DNA from: Sulfurovum sp. | Lineage (GTDB): Bacteria; Campylobacterota; Campylobacteria; Campylobacterales; Sulfurovaceae | Length of the DNA: 64,000 nucleotides | Reading direction: 5' to 3' | Assembly (NCBI GenBank): GCA_027063305.1 | Contig: JAMORY010000028.1 | Location: forward strand, 1 to 64,000 | Shown here: piece by piece, positions 7,723-16,508 of the stretch | How the letters are laid out: each line of letters begins with the position of its first letter | Numbering within the stretch: the stretch's first letter is position 1 | The notes under the pieces: generated by a model | Seen by the model: the letters and a program-made list of their open reading frames with translations, nothing else | Told to the model about the DNA's origin: nothing | Databases searched by the model: none | Program-made: the position numbers and the translations under genes

Positions 7723-8907
7723 ATGACATTAGAAGAGTTAGATAAGAAATATGTACTACAGACCTATGCGCGTGACTATACCAATTTTGTAAAGGGCGTT
7801 GGGGCAACGCTGTATGACGAGGATGGAAATAACTATATCGATTTTGCATCGGGTATTGCGGTTAATTCGGTAGGGCATGGGAATGAGAGACTCACCAGTG
7901 CCATTTGTGAACAGGCAAAGAAGATCATTCATGTCTCCAACCTGCAGGTGATCGAGCCGCAGGCAAAATTGGCTGAACGTATGGTGACGCTGAGTGGGTA
8001 CGATATGGGTGTATTCTTCGCCAACTCTGGTGCGGAGGCGAATGAGGGTGCTATCAAGATCGCGCGTAAGTATGGTGAGACGCAGTTTGATAAAAAACGC
8101 TACAAAGTCATTACATTAGAGCATTCGTTCCATGGGCGTACTATTACAACCGTTAAAGCAACAGGGCAGGAGAGCTTTCATACACCGCACTTCTCACCGT
8201 ACCCTGATGGATTTGGTTATGTGCCGAGCATTGCCGATGTCTATGATGCTATTGATGATGAGACCGTAGCAGTCTTGTTGGAGCTGGTACAAGGTGAGGG
8301 TGGTGTGCAGCCGTTTGAGAAAGAGGAGGTACAGAAGCTTACCGCATATCTTAAAGAGAAAGATGTACTGCTGATCGTTGATGAGGTGCAGACGGGGGTC
8401 TACCGTACGGGTGAGTTCCTCGCTTCCAATCTTTATGAGATAGAACCTGATATTATTACACTTGCCAAAGGACTTGGTGGTGGAGTGCCTATCGGTGCGG
8501 TGATGACCAAGCATAAAGATATTCTCAAAGCCGGAGATCACGGCAGTACCTTTGGTGGGAACTATCTCTCGACTGCTGCGGGGTTGGCGGTGCTGGATAT
8601 TCTTTCTGAGGAGTATGACAGCGGCAGATTGCATGAGACATTGCTTTACTTTGAAGGAAAACTGCAAGAGATGGCAGTAAAGTATGAGAACCTTTTTGAA
8701 AAAGAGGTGGGACTCGGGTTGATGCGCGGACTGCGTGCCAAGAGTGCCGAAATTCAGGGTGATGTACTGAAAAATGCACTCAAAGAGAGACTGATCATTC
8801 TGAAAGCGGGGCGTAATACGGTACGTTTCCTGCCGAGTCTGACCATCACCAAAGCAGAGATCGATGAAGGATTCAAGCGTTTTGAAGCGGCTGTTTCTTC
8901 TTTGTAG
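7723..8907 (+). CDS. argD: acetylornithine aminotransferase
   Basis: 394-aa class-III PLP aminotransferase of arginine biosynthesis, converting N-acetylglutamate semialdehyde to N-acetylornithine. The PLP lysine is K249 in TLAKGLGGGVPIGAV; LIVDEVQTGVYRTG carries the PLP-interacting Asp; FFANSGAEANEGAIK is the typical N-terminal substrate region. The start at 7723 is preceded by a weak GGA (7714-7716). A four-codon ORF (MDQR-stop, 7712-7726) overlaps the start as ATGA. The end overlaps the following TolC-family gene by 44 nt. argB lies 19 kb away. Confidence 0.93.
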   Translation: MTLEELDKKYVLQTYARDYTNFVKGVGATLYDEDGNNYIDFASGIAVNSVGHGNERLTSAICEQAKKIIHVSNLQVIEPQAKLAERMVTLSGYDMGVFFANSGAEANEGAIKIARKYGETQFDKKRYKVITLEHSFHGRTITTVKATGQESFHTPHFSPYPDGFGYVPSIADVYDAIDDETVAVLLELVQGEGGVQPFEKEEVQKLTAYLKEKDVLLIVDEVQTGVYRTGEFLASNLYEIEPDIITLAKGLGGGVPIGAVMTKHKDILKAGDHGSTFGGNYLSTAAGLAVLDILSEEYDSGRLHETLLYFEGKLQEMAVKYENLFEKEVGLGLMRGLRAKSAEIQGDVLKNALKERLIILKAGRNTVRFLPSLTITKAEIDEGFKRFEAAVSSL

Positions 8908-10075
8908 TCTACTGACACTTCCGCTGATGGCGGATGAGTTGGAGGATATTCTCTCTCACAATAAAACATTGATGTTCGAGTATGATCTGGAGCGAAATGA
9001 GCTAGAGAGCGATAAGCTCTCCAAAAGTTGGCTTAACCCTGTAATGATACGCTATAATCGAAGTTATACTACCCAGTTTCCGGGTGATCGGTTGGGTACG
9101 GGTAATTTCTCCGTCACTATAGACCAGCCTATTTTCCGTTCGGGTGGGATCTACTATGCAATCAAGTATGCTGATTCATTTAGAAAGCTCAACCGTACAC
9201 AGATCGTACTTCAAAAGCGTCAGATGATCGCAGATGCAGTCTCAATACTTTTTCAGCTTAAGCGTAATCGATTGATGCAGAAGAAGTTGAGCTATCAGAT
9301 CGCCAATGACAAGATCGATATCCGTCAAAAAAGGGATAGTTACCGTGCAGGATTGCTTGACAGTAGTTTTTTGGATCAGGCGATATTGAAAAAGAGTCAG
9401 GATGAAGCAAGCCGTTTGGAGTTGAAGCTAAGCTATCTGGAGTTACAGCAACGTTTTTCACTGCTAAGTGACAAAGAGCCTCAGAAACTAAGATTGCCCA
9501 AGTTGAAACTGGTGACAAAAGAGAAGTATCATCAGGAGAACCTTGAGCTTAAGCGGGATATACTGAATGCACAAGAGCGTGACTACGAAGCAAAGATGAC
9601 CGTTGCACAATATTTGCCTTCACTCTCACTTCAAGGGCAGTATCTTGACGGTGACCTGAACCCTCTTTGGTCGAGCAGCGGTGTCAAAGAACGTTATTAT
9701 AACTACGGATTTACGATCTCTATGCCTATCGATCTCAATAGCCTTAGTGATATAGAGTCGAGCAAAGTAGCGAAACTAAGAGCACAAACTGAGGTGCTGG
9801 ATAGGGAAGAGACGGTGGATGAGGAGTATCAATGGGTGGTGAACACATTAGGAATACTCTCTAAAAAGATCGCTTTGGCAAAAGAGGATGAAAAGATATA
9901 CCGTAATCTCTATCGAGTTACGAAGAACCTTGCAAAAGCGGGTGAAAAGACACAGTTAGATGTGGATGTGATGCACAACTCTCTACAGATACGAAAGCTC
10001 GACCAGCAGATCTATGAGATCGATAAACAGTTGGAACTCTTAAAACTCTATACACGGATGGAACATGTACTTTAG
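8864..10075 (+). CDS. TolC-family outer membrane efflux protein
   Basis: 403-aa secreted protein. A signal peptide (LFLLCSLLTLPLMADE) is followed by two long helical hairpin repeats with interspersed beta segments (TGNFSVTIDQPIFRSGG; YYNYGFTISMPIDLNS), the TolC/OprM pattern of two structural repeats. It would form the outer-membrane channel of a tripartite exporter or type I system. The start lies inside argD (44-nt overlap) and the end overlaps the next gene by 11 nt, so argD, this gene and the methyltransferase are probably one transcript. No pump gene adjoins; the HlyD-like protein at 1693-2487 is a possible partner by inference only. Confidence 0.83.
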   Translation: MKDSSVLKRLFLLCSLLTLPLMADELEDILSHNKTLMFEYDLERNELESDKLSKSWLNPVMIRYNRSYTTQFPGDRLGTGNFSVTIDQPIFRSGGIYYAIKYADSFRKLNRTQIVLQKRQMIADAVSILFQLKRNRLMQKKLSYQIANDKIDIRQKRDSYRAGLLDSSFLDQAILKKSQDEASRLELKLSYLELQQRFSLLSDKEPQKLRLPKLKLVTKEKYHQENLELKRDILNAQERDYEAKMTVAQYLPSLSLQGQYLDGDLNPLWSSSGVKERYYNYGFTISMPIDLNSLSDIESSKVAKLRAQTEVLDREETVDEEYQWVVNTLGILSKKIALAKEDEKIYRNLYRVTKNLAKAGEKTQLDVDVMHNSLQIRKLDQQIYEIDKQLELLKLYTRMEHVL

Positions 10076-11051
10076 CGAATATATGAACGAATGGCTCTAT
10101 GGTGAAGAGGGCTACTATAAGCACTTTAAGGATATTGGGAAAGAGGGAGACTTCTATACGGCAGTGAGTACCAGCGCTTTCTTTGGTGCAAGTATTGCCA
10201 ACCATTTTTTTAAAATGCTGCAAGAGGGACGGACAGAACGTAACGGTTGGCTCATTGAGATAGGTGCGCATCAGGGGTATCTGCTGTGCGATATGATACA
10301 GTGGCTCTATACGTGTGATCCGACACTTGTGCAGAGTTTGAAGTTCGGTATTGTCGAGCGTCAACCGCATGTCAAAGAGGCACAGCTCGCCTATATACGC
10401 TCACGCTTTGGTGATGATGTGCAGGTGACACACTTTGATGATATATCACAAGTGAATGTCGATTACGCCTTTTTTGTCGCCAATGAGATATTCGATGCAT
10501 TTCCGTGTGAGCTTTATAAAGATGAGCAGATCGCAACGGTTAAGGAGCATCAGATCGGATGGGAAGATGCATCTAAGGAACTGAAGTTGTGGGCGGAGAA
10601 ACACTACCTGAAAACCGGAGAGATCGCTGTAGGTTATGAAACCTTTGCCAACGCGATGGCATCGGGAGTGAAGCGGTGTGACTTCGTAACGTTCGATTAT
10701 GGAGAGAAGTATGTCAGAAACGATTTCTCCATACGTGTCTACCGTAAGCATGAGACATTCCCGCTCTTTGATGAAGCGCTGAATCTGGCAGAGTCGTTTC
10801 AAAAAGATGACATTACCTATGATGTGAATTTTGCGCATGTCTTAGAAGCCTTTGAGTCTGCCGGATTTAAGGAAGAGGGGTATGAGACGCAAGCAAGAGC
10901 ACTGATACGTTTTGGGATCATCGATATTCTAGAACAGTTCGCCAAGCAGACAACGCAGGCGAACTATCTAAGAGAAGCGGATAAGATCAAAACATTGATC
11001 GCCCCGACAATGATGGGGGATCGTTTTAAGATGATACACCTCTCAAAGTAG
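10065..11051 (+). CDS. SAM-dependent methyltransferase, MidA/NDUFAF7-like (DUF185)
   Basis: 328-aa protein with the DUF185/MidA layout: an N-terminal Tyr-rich segment (EGYYKHFKDIGKEGDFYTAVS), SAM motif I LIEIGAHQGYLL (about residues 64-75), and ANEIFDAFPCELY (about 140-152), typical of this family. The mitochondrial relative NDUFAF7 methylates an arginine of a complex I subunit; bacterial targets are not settled. It overlaps the TolC-family gene and ends at a hairpin facing the next, convergent gene. Confidence 0.82.
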   Translation: MYFSEYMNEWLYGEEGYYKHFKDIGKEGDFYTAVSTSAFFGASIANHFFKMLQEGRTERNGWLIEIGAHQGYLLCDMIQWLYTCDPTLVQSLKFGIVERQPHVKEAQLAYIRSRFGDDVQVTHFDDISQVNVDYAFFVANEIFDAFPCELYKDEQIATVKEHQIGWEDASKELKLWAEKHYLKTGEIAVGYETFANAMASGVKRCDFVTFDYGEKYVRNDFSIRVYRKHETFPLFDEALNLAESFQKDDITYDVNFAHVLEAFESAGFKEEGYETQARALIRFGIIDILEQFAKQTTQANYLREADKIKTLIAPTMMGDRFKMIHLSK

Positions 11052-11056
11052 AGAGG
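11039..11056. terminator. hairpin between convergent genes
   Basis: CCTCTC - AAAGTA - GAGAGG, a 6-bp stem including the methyltransferase stop codon and lying between two convergent genes. There is no strong T run. Confidence 0.4.
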
Positions 11057-11067
11057 ATATATGCTGT

Positions 11068-11502
11068 CTACTGCATGGACTTTAGCATGATACAGCGTTT
11101 GATCGCACCGGATTCTCCGCCTAGCATAGCGGTATATTTATCGAACTTCTCTTGACCGATCATAGCAGTACACTCCTCTTTACTCATACTCTGTACAGAA
11201 GAGTTATTGGGAGTAGCGGTGGGAACGGTTGTTGGTGCAGATGCTACTGAAGGTGTGACTTTTGGTTTTTTTACATCGGTTGGATACATATATTCAGGAG
11301 TGAAGTTGTCGTCTTGAACCTCTTTGAGTTGATGTACCTTTACGGGCTTGACCGGAGTAATGGTCTGTTCTTGTACCGGTTCTGGTGCCGGTTGCGGTGC
11401 TACCCTGGCTGCTACGGGTTCATGATAGAGCATCGGTGCTTGAGATACACAACCGTTCAATAATAGTAGGGTACCGATAGATAGTATGATATGTTTTGTC
11501 AT
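11068..11502 (-). CDS. small Pro-rich lipoprotein, function unknown
   Basis: 144-aa lipoprotein with a signal peptide and lipobox LLLNGC (lipidated Cys at residue 18). A low-complexity Pro/Val/Thr/Ala-rich stretch (about 25-105) leads to a short C-terminal domain with two Cys (KEECTAMIGQEKFDKYTAMLGGESGAIKRC, given here only as a region, 108-138) that could form a disulfide. The Pro-rich part may span the periplasm towards peptidoglycan. A good ribosome binding site (AAGGAG) precedes the start. No family is recognised. Confidence 0.7.
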   Translation of the reverse strand: MTKHIILSIGTLLLLNGCVSQAPMLYHEPVAARVAPQPAPEPVQEQTITPVKPVKVHQLKEVQDDNFTPEYMYPTDVKKPKVTPSVASAPTTVPTATPNNSSVQSMSKEECTAMIGQEKFDKYTAMLGGESGAIKRCIMLKSMQ

Positions 11503-11529
11503 AGGTTCTCCTTTATAAGTCGATTTACT

Positions 11530-11880
11530 TTACTGCACAATGATCACAACAGCGATCGCAAAACCTCCGTCATGACTGATGGAAAGTGAAGACTCTTTGA
11601 TCTGATGTACCTTTTGCGCCTCTTTTGTCAAGCGAAAATAGGGCGCACCTTTATGATCCTTGGCAATAATAATATCATGAAACGCAAGTTGCCCGCCAAT
11701 ACCACATCCAAGTGCTTTGGAAATGGCCTCTTTTGCTGCCCAGAATCCGGCAAGTGTCTCGATCTTCCTTGCAACGGCGATCTCCTTGGAAGAGAGAAAG
11801 CGTTGCTTAAACTTAATACCAAAACGTGTAACCAGTTTTTCGACCCTTTGGATCTGAATAATATCCGTACCGACTTTCAT
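11530..11880 (-). CDS. acpS: holo-[acyl-carrier-protein] synthase
   Basis: 116-aa AcpS-type 4'-phosphopantetheinyl transferase that loads CoA phosphopantetheine onto ACP. N-terminal MKVGTDIIQIQRVEKL carries the metal-binding Asp; FWAAKEAISKALGCG carries the second acidic residue and catalytic Lys; SISHDGGFAIA closes the fold. A TTG 18 nt upstream is in frame, but starting at the ATG at 11880 gives the normal AcpS N-terminus. Neighbours on the same strand are a response regulator upstream and a lipoprotein downstream. Confidence 0.92.
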   Translation of the reverse strand: MKVGTDIIQIQRVEKLVTRFGIKFKQRFLSSKEIAVARKIETLAGFWAAKEAISKALGCGIGGQLAFHDIIIAKDHKGAPYFRLTKEAQKVHQIKESSLSISHDGGFAIAVVIIVQ

Positions 11881-11942
11881 TGTTATAAGTGTAGCCAAAA
11901 ATTTTTAGTGGAGGGAGAGGAGAGGAGGTTTATCGTTGCCAT

Positions 11943-12644
11943 TTAGGTATTTTTTTCAATATGTAGAATACGGTAACCGAGCGTATAACTGTTCTTGATC
12001 AGTTTTTCATCATTATGAGTCTCTTCACTGATCTTCTTATTGAGTCTGTAGATAAGTTGTATGAGTTTATTGTCATGGGAGTTATCCGGTATCTCATCAT
12101 CCCAAATATGATAGATCAATGCATCGTTTGAGACATACTTATTGATGTTCCGTGCCAGGATACTCATGGCCTGCCGCTCTTTTTTAGTCAGTTTTATCAC
12201 ATTCGAACCATGGCTGAGGATCTGATTGTGGCTGTCCCATACAAGATCGTCACGTAAGACGATAGTATAATCGGCGGTCATCTTTTCGATCACTTTGTTA
12301 AGTGTGTTGTTCAAGGCGGTAAAGTCAATAGGTTTTACCAGGTAGGCTTCGAGCTTTAAACTGACCGCATCAAGAAGAAGCTCTCTGTCAGAGTGTCCTG
12401 TGATCATGATAATAGGTGTGTTCTCATCGTGTTGTCGTATCTCTTTTGCAACACTTAGCCCATCGATCTGAGGCATATAGATATCTAGGATGATAATGTC
12501 AGGGTTTTTCTCTTTATAGAGGTCTAATGCTTCTTGCCCGTCATGTGCTACATATATCTGGTTGAAGTAATCTTTTAGAAGAAGCAGAAAGTTCTCTTGG
12601 ATCAACGTGTCATCTTCCGCATATAACAGTGTAAGATTATGCAT
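11943..12644 (-). CDS. OmpR-type response regulator
   Basis: 233-aa two-component regulator. The receiver domain (1-120) has the acidic pair ED near 11-12, phospho-Asp in IIILDIYMPQIDG (about residue 53), Thr/Ser in IMITGHS and the Lys in VKPID. A winged-helix DNA-binding domain (about 135-230) ends in KNSYTLGYRI, close to the usual RGxGY hairpin. No histidine kinase gene is adjacent, so it is an orphan in this window. Target genes are unknown. Confidence 0.85.
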   Translation of the reverse strand: MHNLTLLYAEDDTLIQENFLLLLKDYFNQIYVAHDGQEALDLYKEKNPDIIILDIYMPQIDGLSVAKEIRQHDENTPIIMITGHSDRELLLDAVSLKLEAYLVKPIDFTALNNTLNKVIEKMTADYTIVLRDDLVWDSHNQILSHGSNVIKLTKKERQAMSILARNINKYVSNDALIYHIWDDEIPDNSHDNKLIQLIYRLNKKISEETHNDEKLIKNSYTLGYRILHIEKNT

Positions 12645-12812
12645 ACTTCATCCCTTTCTTTATTTTACAGCACATATTGTCCAAATATAAAATATATGTG
12701 TTAATCATATCACTTTTTTATTTTTCCCTAACTTAGATAGTCATGCCAATAGAGCTAATTAGGAAAATTCAGCCTATAGGATAGTATCTTTTTATCTGTA
12801 AATTATCATAAA

Positions 12813-14162
12813 TCACATCCACTCTACCACTTTTGAGACTTCATCGGCAATAAAACACTTAATGTGTGTATTTTCCAGTGGTTTATTGGGAATAACCGCT
12901 TTTTTGAACCCTTGTGTCTCCATCTCTTTAAGACGCTGGGTCAATCCACTGATCTCCCGTATCTCTCCTGTCAGTGAGACTTCGCCTAAAAAGAGGGTTT
13001 CACTGCTAAGTTCTCTGTCTCTGTAACTACTTAGTATCGCTGCGATAATGGCAAGGTCGGCAGCGGGTTCGGTGATCTTGATACCGCCTGAGATATTGAT
13101 GAACACATCGTATGTTCCCAGTGGTAGGTCAAGCTTCTTCTCCAAAAGTGCAAGTAGCATATTGAGCCTGTTATTGTCAAATCCGGTGGAGCTGCGTTTA
13201 GGGTGTCCGTAGGCTTCGGAGACAAGTGCCTGTACTTCGATAATAATGGGGCGGCTTCCTTCCATGATGATGGTCAGTGCGGAACCTGACTGAAGTTTCT
13301 CTTTATTAAAGAAACGCCCTGCCATACTCTTGGCATCGCTCAAGCCTTCTTTATTCATCTCGAAAATACCCACTTCATTGGTGGAGCCGAAACGGTTCTT
13401 AAAGCCACGAAGTAAGCGTAGCTCAGAGTTGGAGTCCCCTTCGAAGTATAGAACGGTATCGACCATATGCTCCAGTACCCTTGGCCCAGCGATAGAACCG
13501 TCTTTGGTAATATGCCCGATGATGAAAATAGGAATATGCAAGCTTTTGGCAATGCGCATCAGCTCAAAGGTGATGGTACGTACCTGTGTGACCGACCCTG
13601 GAGCCGAGGGGGTCTCGTCGGAGTAGAGGGTCTGGATGGAGTCGATAACAATAAAATCATAGTTTCGGTTGTTGATCTCGGCAATGACGGAGGTTAGGTT
13701 TATCTCTGAGAGCAGATAGAGTTTGTCATGATTCGCTCCCAGACGGTTGGCTCGCAGCTTGATCTGTCCGGCAGACTCCTCTCCCGAGACATAGAGTACC
13801 GGTTTATTCTGCTGTGTCAGGTTGCCCGCGATCTTTAAAAGCAGGGTGGATTTCCCGATACCCGGACTTCCTCCGATCAGGGTGAGTGAACCCGGAACGA
13901 TCCCTCCGCCAAGTACGAGGTCGAGTTCACGGCTTCCGGATGCAAAACGGGTGATGTTGTCTTCATTCACTTCCGTAATGGGTGTGGCTTTTGCTTTTGT
14001 GGCCGTACTGCTTGATGCGGCTGTTTCTTTGAGGAACTTGATCTGATCGGCGGTTAGCTCGACCATACTCTCCCACTCACCGCAGGAGGTACACTTTCCC
14101 ATCCATCGCGGAGATTGGAATCCGCATGCTTGACACTCGAACAGGGTTTTTTTCTTTGCCAT
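12813..14162 (-). CDS. radA: DNA repair protein RadA
   Basis: 449-aa RadA, a RecA-like helicase that promotes branch migration in recombination. Seen in order: zinc finger C10-x2-C13...C24-x2-C27; Walker A GGSPGIGKST (about 97-106); Walker B FIVIDSIQTLYS; the RadA-specific KNRFG motif (about 253-257); and a Lon-protease-like C-terminal domain with ISGGIKITEPAADLA. Length and order are normal. A TATATA/TATTAT -10-like region lies just upstream at about 14194-14205, in the gap after the upstream ftsY. Confidence 0.96.
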   Translation of the reverse strand: MAKKKTLFECQACGFQSPRWMGKCTSCGEWESMVELTADQIKFLKETAASSSTATKAKATPITEVNEDNITRFASGSRELDLVLGGGIVPGSLTLIGGSPGIGKSTLLLKIAGNLTQQNKPVLYVSGEESAGQIKLRANRLGANHDKLYLLSEINLTSVIAEINNRNYDFIVIDSIQTLYSDETPSAPGSVTQVRTITFELMRIAKSLHIPIFIIGHITKDGSIAGPRVLEHMVDTVLYFEGDSNSELRLLRGFKNRFGSTNEVGIFEMNKEGLSDAKSMAGRFFNKEKLQSGSALTIIMEGSRPIIIEVQALVSEAYGHPKRSSTGFDNNRLNMLLALLEKKLDLPLGTYDVFINISGGIKITEPAADLAIIAAILSSYRDRELSSETLFLGEVSLTGEIREISGLTQRLKEMETQGFKKAVIPNKPLENTHIKCFIADEVSKVVEWM

Positions 14163-14213
14163 GATCTACTCTCTTGTTGGGATGATGGGAAGTATATAAT
14201 ATTTTTTTAAAGG

Positions 14214-14250
14214 AGGTTCAAAAAATGTCAAATTGCCATATTTTGAACCT
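14214..14250. repeat. 10-bp perfect inverted repeat between ftsY and radA
   Basis: AGGTTCAAAA (14214-14223) and TTTTGAACCT (14241-14250) with a 17-nt spacer. It lies just after the ftsY stop and before the radA promoter region. It could be a terminator for ftsY without a strong T run, or an operator. No other copy was seen. Confidence 0.5.
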
Positions 14251-14264
14251 GTGAGAGACGGATA

Positions 14265-15131
14265 TTAGATGAATATCTCATCTAAAATGGTATTGACATA
14301 ATCGTTGGCTTTAAAGCGGATGAGATCGGCAGGCTGCTCTCCCGTACCGATATAGAAGATAGGCATTTGAAGCTCATTGGCGATACTGAGTACCGACCCT
14401 CCCTTTGCTGTACCGTCAAGTTTGGTGATGATGATACCGTCGATTCCGATCATCTCATTGAAGGCTTTTGCCTGGTTGATAGAAGAGCTTCCCTGTGTTC
14501 CGTCAAGGATAAGCATCTTTCGATGCGGTGCGCCCTCCATCGCTTTGTTCGCGACACGGATCATCTTCTTAAGCTCTTCACTCAGATTGGTCTGTGTGTG
14601 CAGACGACCGGCGGTGTCGATGATGACATGCTCTGATCCTCTTGCCTTTGCCGCTTCGATCGTATCGTAGACCACAGCGGAAGGGTCGTGCCCTTGTTGG
14701 GTCGCAACGATGGGAATATCGAGTTTGTTCGCCCAGCGTGTCAACTGTTCGATGGCTGCGGCACGGAAGGTATCGCCCGCACCCAATATCACCCCTTTGC
14801 CTTCTTGTTTGTAACGGTAGGCGAGTTTGGAAATGGTTGTGGTCTTTCCTGCACCGTTGACCCCGATGATCATTTCGACATAGGGTTTTGCATCGCTCTC
14901 TTTCCAGTCGGCTTTGTATTGAAACACGGAGATAAGGGAGTTGAACGCCTGAATACGGTTGATCTTTTCTGGCAGGGTCTCAAGCAGACGTTCCGCAAGC
15001 TCGTAATTGACATCCGCCTCAAGAAGAATATCCTCGAACTCCTCTTTGGTGATCTCTTTTTTCTTTTGCGGTGCGACCTCTTTGATCGCTTCGGAAGTCT
15101 TTCCAAAGACTTTTTTAAGCATATTGAACAT
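14265..15131 (-). CDS. ftsY: signal recognition particle receptor FtsY
   Basis: 288-aa SRP GTPase that docks the SRP-ribosome complex at the inner membrane. The helical N domain (about 1-75) is followed by the G domain with GVNGAGKTTTISKLA (G1), DTFRAAAIEQL, DTAGRLHTQ (G3) and TKLDGTAKGG (G4). The long acidic A domain of E. coli FtsY is absent, as is common in this phylum; the N-terminus MFNMLKKVFGK is a short amphipathic basic segment that may bind lipid. Its start overlaps the stop of the upstream lipoprotein gene by one base. Confidence 0.96.
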   Translation of the reverse strand: MFNMLKKVFGKTSEAIKEVAPQKKKEITKEEFEDILLEADVNYELAERLLETLPEKINRIQAFNSLISVFQYKADWKESDAKPYVEMIIGVNGAGKTTTISKLAYRYKQEGKGVILGAGDTFRAAAIEQLTRWANKLDIPIVATQQGHDPSAVVYDTIEAAKARGSEHVIIDTAGRLHTQTNLSEELKKMIRVANKAMEGAPHRKMLILDGTQGSSSINQAKAFNEMIGIDGIIITKLDGTAKGGSVLSIANELQMPIFYIGTGEQPADLIRFKANDYVNTILDEIFI

Positions 15132-15814
15132 CAGTGTTCTCCTTCTAGTAGGGTTTTTATATCGTGCTCTAACATCTCAATCGGGACAGCACCCTCATAG
15201 GTGTAAAGAGGTGCTCCTTGATAATAGAGTAGTGTCATGGGTAGAGGCAGGCTCTCTTTCTTGGGAAGGGTATCGATGATCGATCGAATAAAGTGATCGT
15301 TATGTTCTCCTTTGGCAATAAAGTAGTTTCCACCACTCTCTTCTGTCAGTGTTCTTAACTCTTCATGTTGTGCTGTTTTAGGGTGAAAGACAATGCCGAT
15401 CACAGATACCTTCTCCTTATATCTCTCTTTGACCTTTCCCAGAATGTAGGCTTGTGCTTGAGAGGGAATAGAAGTTGCCAAAAAGAGAGAAACGATGGTA
15501 ATAGGGTGAGCATCTTCTCCTTCAATGGTCAGGTTCCCTTCCTTTAACATTAAGACCTGTTGTGTGCCGTTGCCATCATCCAATATGAAGCGAGAAGGGG
15601 TTGAGATGTTAGACTCTTGTGTTGATGTAAGGTTCAATTCTTGTGGTATTGTTGTTGTGACGGTTGTATTCTGTGGTGAGGTCATTATGTTATCGGTAGT
15701 GACCTGTCTCTTGGTACGATTAGATTCATTATGGTCACTTTTACTGCATCCTTCGATCCAAAGCAGCGGCATGAGAAGCATTAGACTAAGGGGTAATAGG
15801 GGAGATAGCTTCAT
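15131..15814 (-). CDS. thioredoxin-fold lipoprotein lacking CxxC
   Basis: 227-aa lipoprotein with lipobox WIEGC (Cys about residue 23), a Thr/Asn/Ser-rich linker (about 25-75) and a TlpA/thioredoxin-like domain. Where TlpA proteins have W-C-x-x-C, this protein has LFLATSIPSQAQ (near residue 110), so both redox cysteines are absent. The rest of the fold, including the presumed cis-Pro segment (LPLPMTLLYY), is kept. It cannot be a standard disulfide reductase and may be a binding or scaffold protein. It overlaps ftsY by one base, so the two are probably co-translated. Confidence 0.65.
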   Translation of the reverse strand: MKLSPLLPLSLMLLMPLLWIEGCSKSDHNESNRTKRQVTTDNIMTSPQNTTVTTTIPQELNLTSTQESNISTPSRFILDDGNGTQQVLMLKEGNLTIEGEDAHPITIVSLFLATSIPSQAQAYILGKVKERYKEKVSVIGIVFHPKTAQHEELRTLTEESGGNYFIAKGEHNDHFIRSIIDTLPKKESLPLPMTLLYYQGAPLYTYEGAVPIEMLEHDIKTLLEGEH

Positions 15815-15833
15815 ATTTCATGTCCTTTTTGGG

Positions 15834-15839
15834 TATAAT
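15834..15839 (+). promoter_or_regulatory. -10 box upstream of the 5-formyl-THF cyclo-ligase gene
   Basis: TATAAT in GGGTATAATAG, 70 bp before the start at 15910, in the divergent gap with the lipoprotein gene. Confidence 0.45.
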
Positions 15840-15909
15840 AGATCTATTGCCGATATGGGGTGATATAGATAAAAAGTTAAAAATTATATCCAAAGAGCAC
15901 TAAAAAAGA

Positions 15910-16461
15910 ATGGAAGCATCACATAAAAGCCGTAAAACTCTTTTTAGAGAGGAGTGTCTTGCACGACTTCGTCAAGCAGTAACGCATAATCGATATCGTC
16001 ACGATATGGATGTGAGGTCACGTTTGTATACTTTGATCAAGCAGGAGAATGCCAAAGATATCATGCTCTATCTTCCTTTGGAGATGGAGGTGGATATCTA
16101 TCCTCTTATTCGAAAGCTCAGGCAAGAAAAGCGGAACCTCTACGTACCGTTTATGGAAGGTAAAAGTTTCAGATTGGTAAAATATAGATACCCGCTAAGA
16201 CGCAAACGTTTCGGCATTAAAGAACCGTTGAATTCGAGACAATTTAGAAAAAAACAGATAGATATAGCGATCGTACCGATAGTGGGAATGGACCGTACCT
16301 ATAGACGTGTGGGGTTCGGCAAAGGAATGTACGACAGATTTTTTGAAAAAGAGATTGAAAATATAAAAAAAGTTGTGTTCGTGGCACGTGAATTATGTTA
16401 TAGCAAAGAGATCGTAACGGATCATTATGATATACAAGCCGATGTCGTGATCGTGCCGTAA
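15910..16461 (+). CDS. ygfA: 5-formyltetrahydrofolate cyclo-ligase
   Basis: 183-aa enzyme that converts 5-formyl-THF to 5,10-methenyl-THF with ATP, recycling folate. The family C-terminal signature is clear: IAIVPIVGMDRTYRRVGFGKGMYDRFF (about 118-144), with the nucleotide-binding Gly/Lys region. The N-terminal basic region (SRKTLFREECLARLR) matches other members. It precedes rny by 47 bp and may be co-transcribed with it. Only a weak ribosome binding site is seen before the ATG. Confidence 0.88.
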   Translation: MEASHKSRKTLFREECLARLRQAVTHNRYRHDMDVRSRLYTLIKQENAKDIMLYLPLEMEVDIYPLIRKLRQEKRNLYVPFMEGKSFRLVKYRYPLRRKRFGIKEPLNSRQFRKKQIDIAIVPIVGMDRTYRRVGFGKGMYDRFFEKEIENIKKVVFVARELCYSKEIVTDHYDIQADVVIVP

Positions 16462-16508
16462 CTATATTTTTAAGACTTTTTCTTTTGAACAGAAGAAAAG
16501 GATAACGG

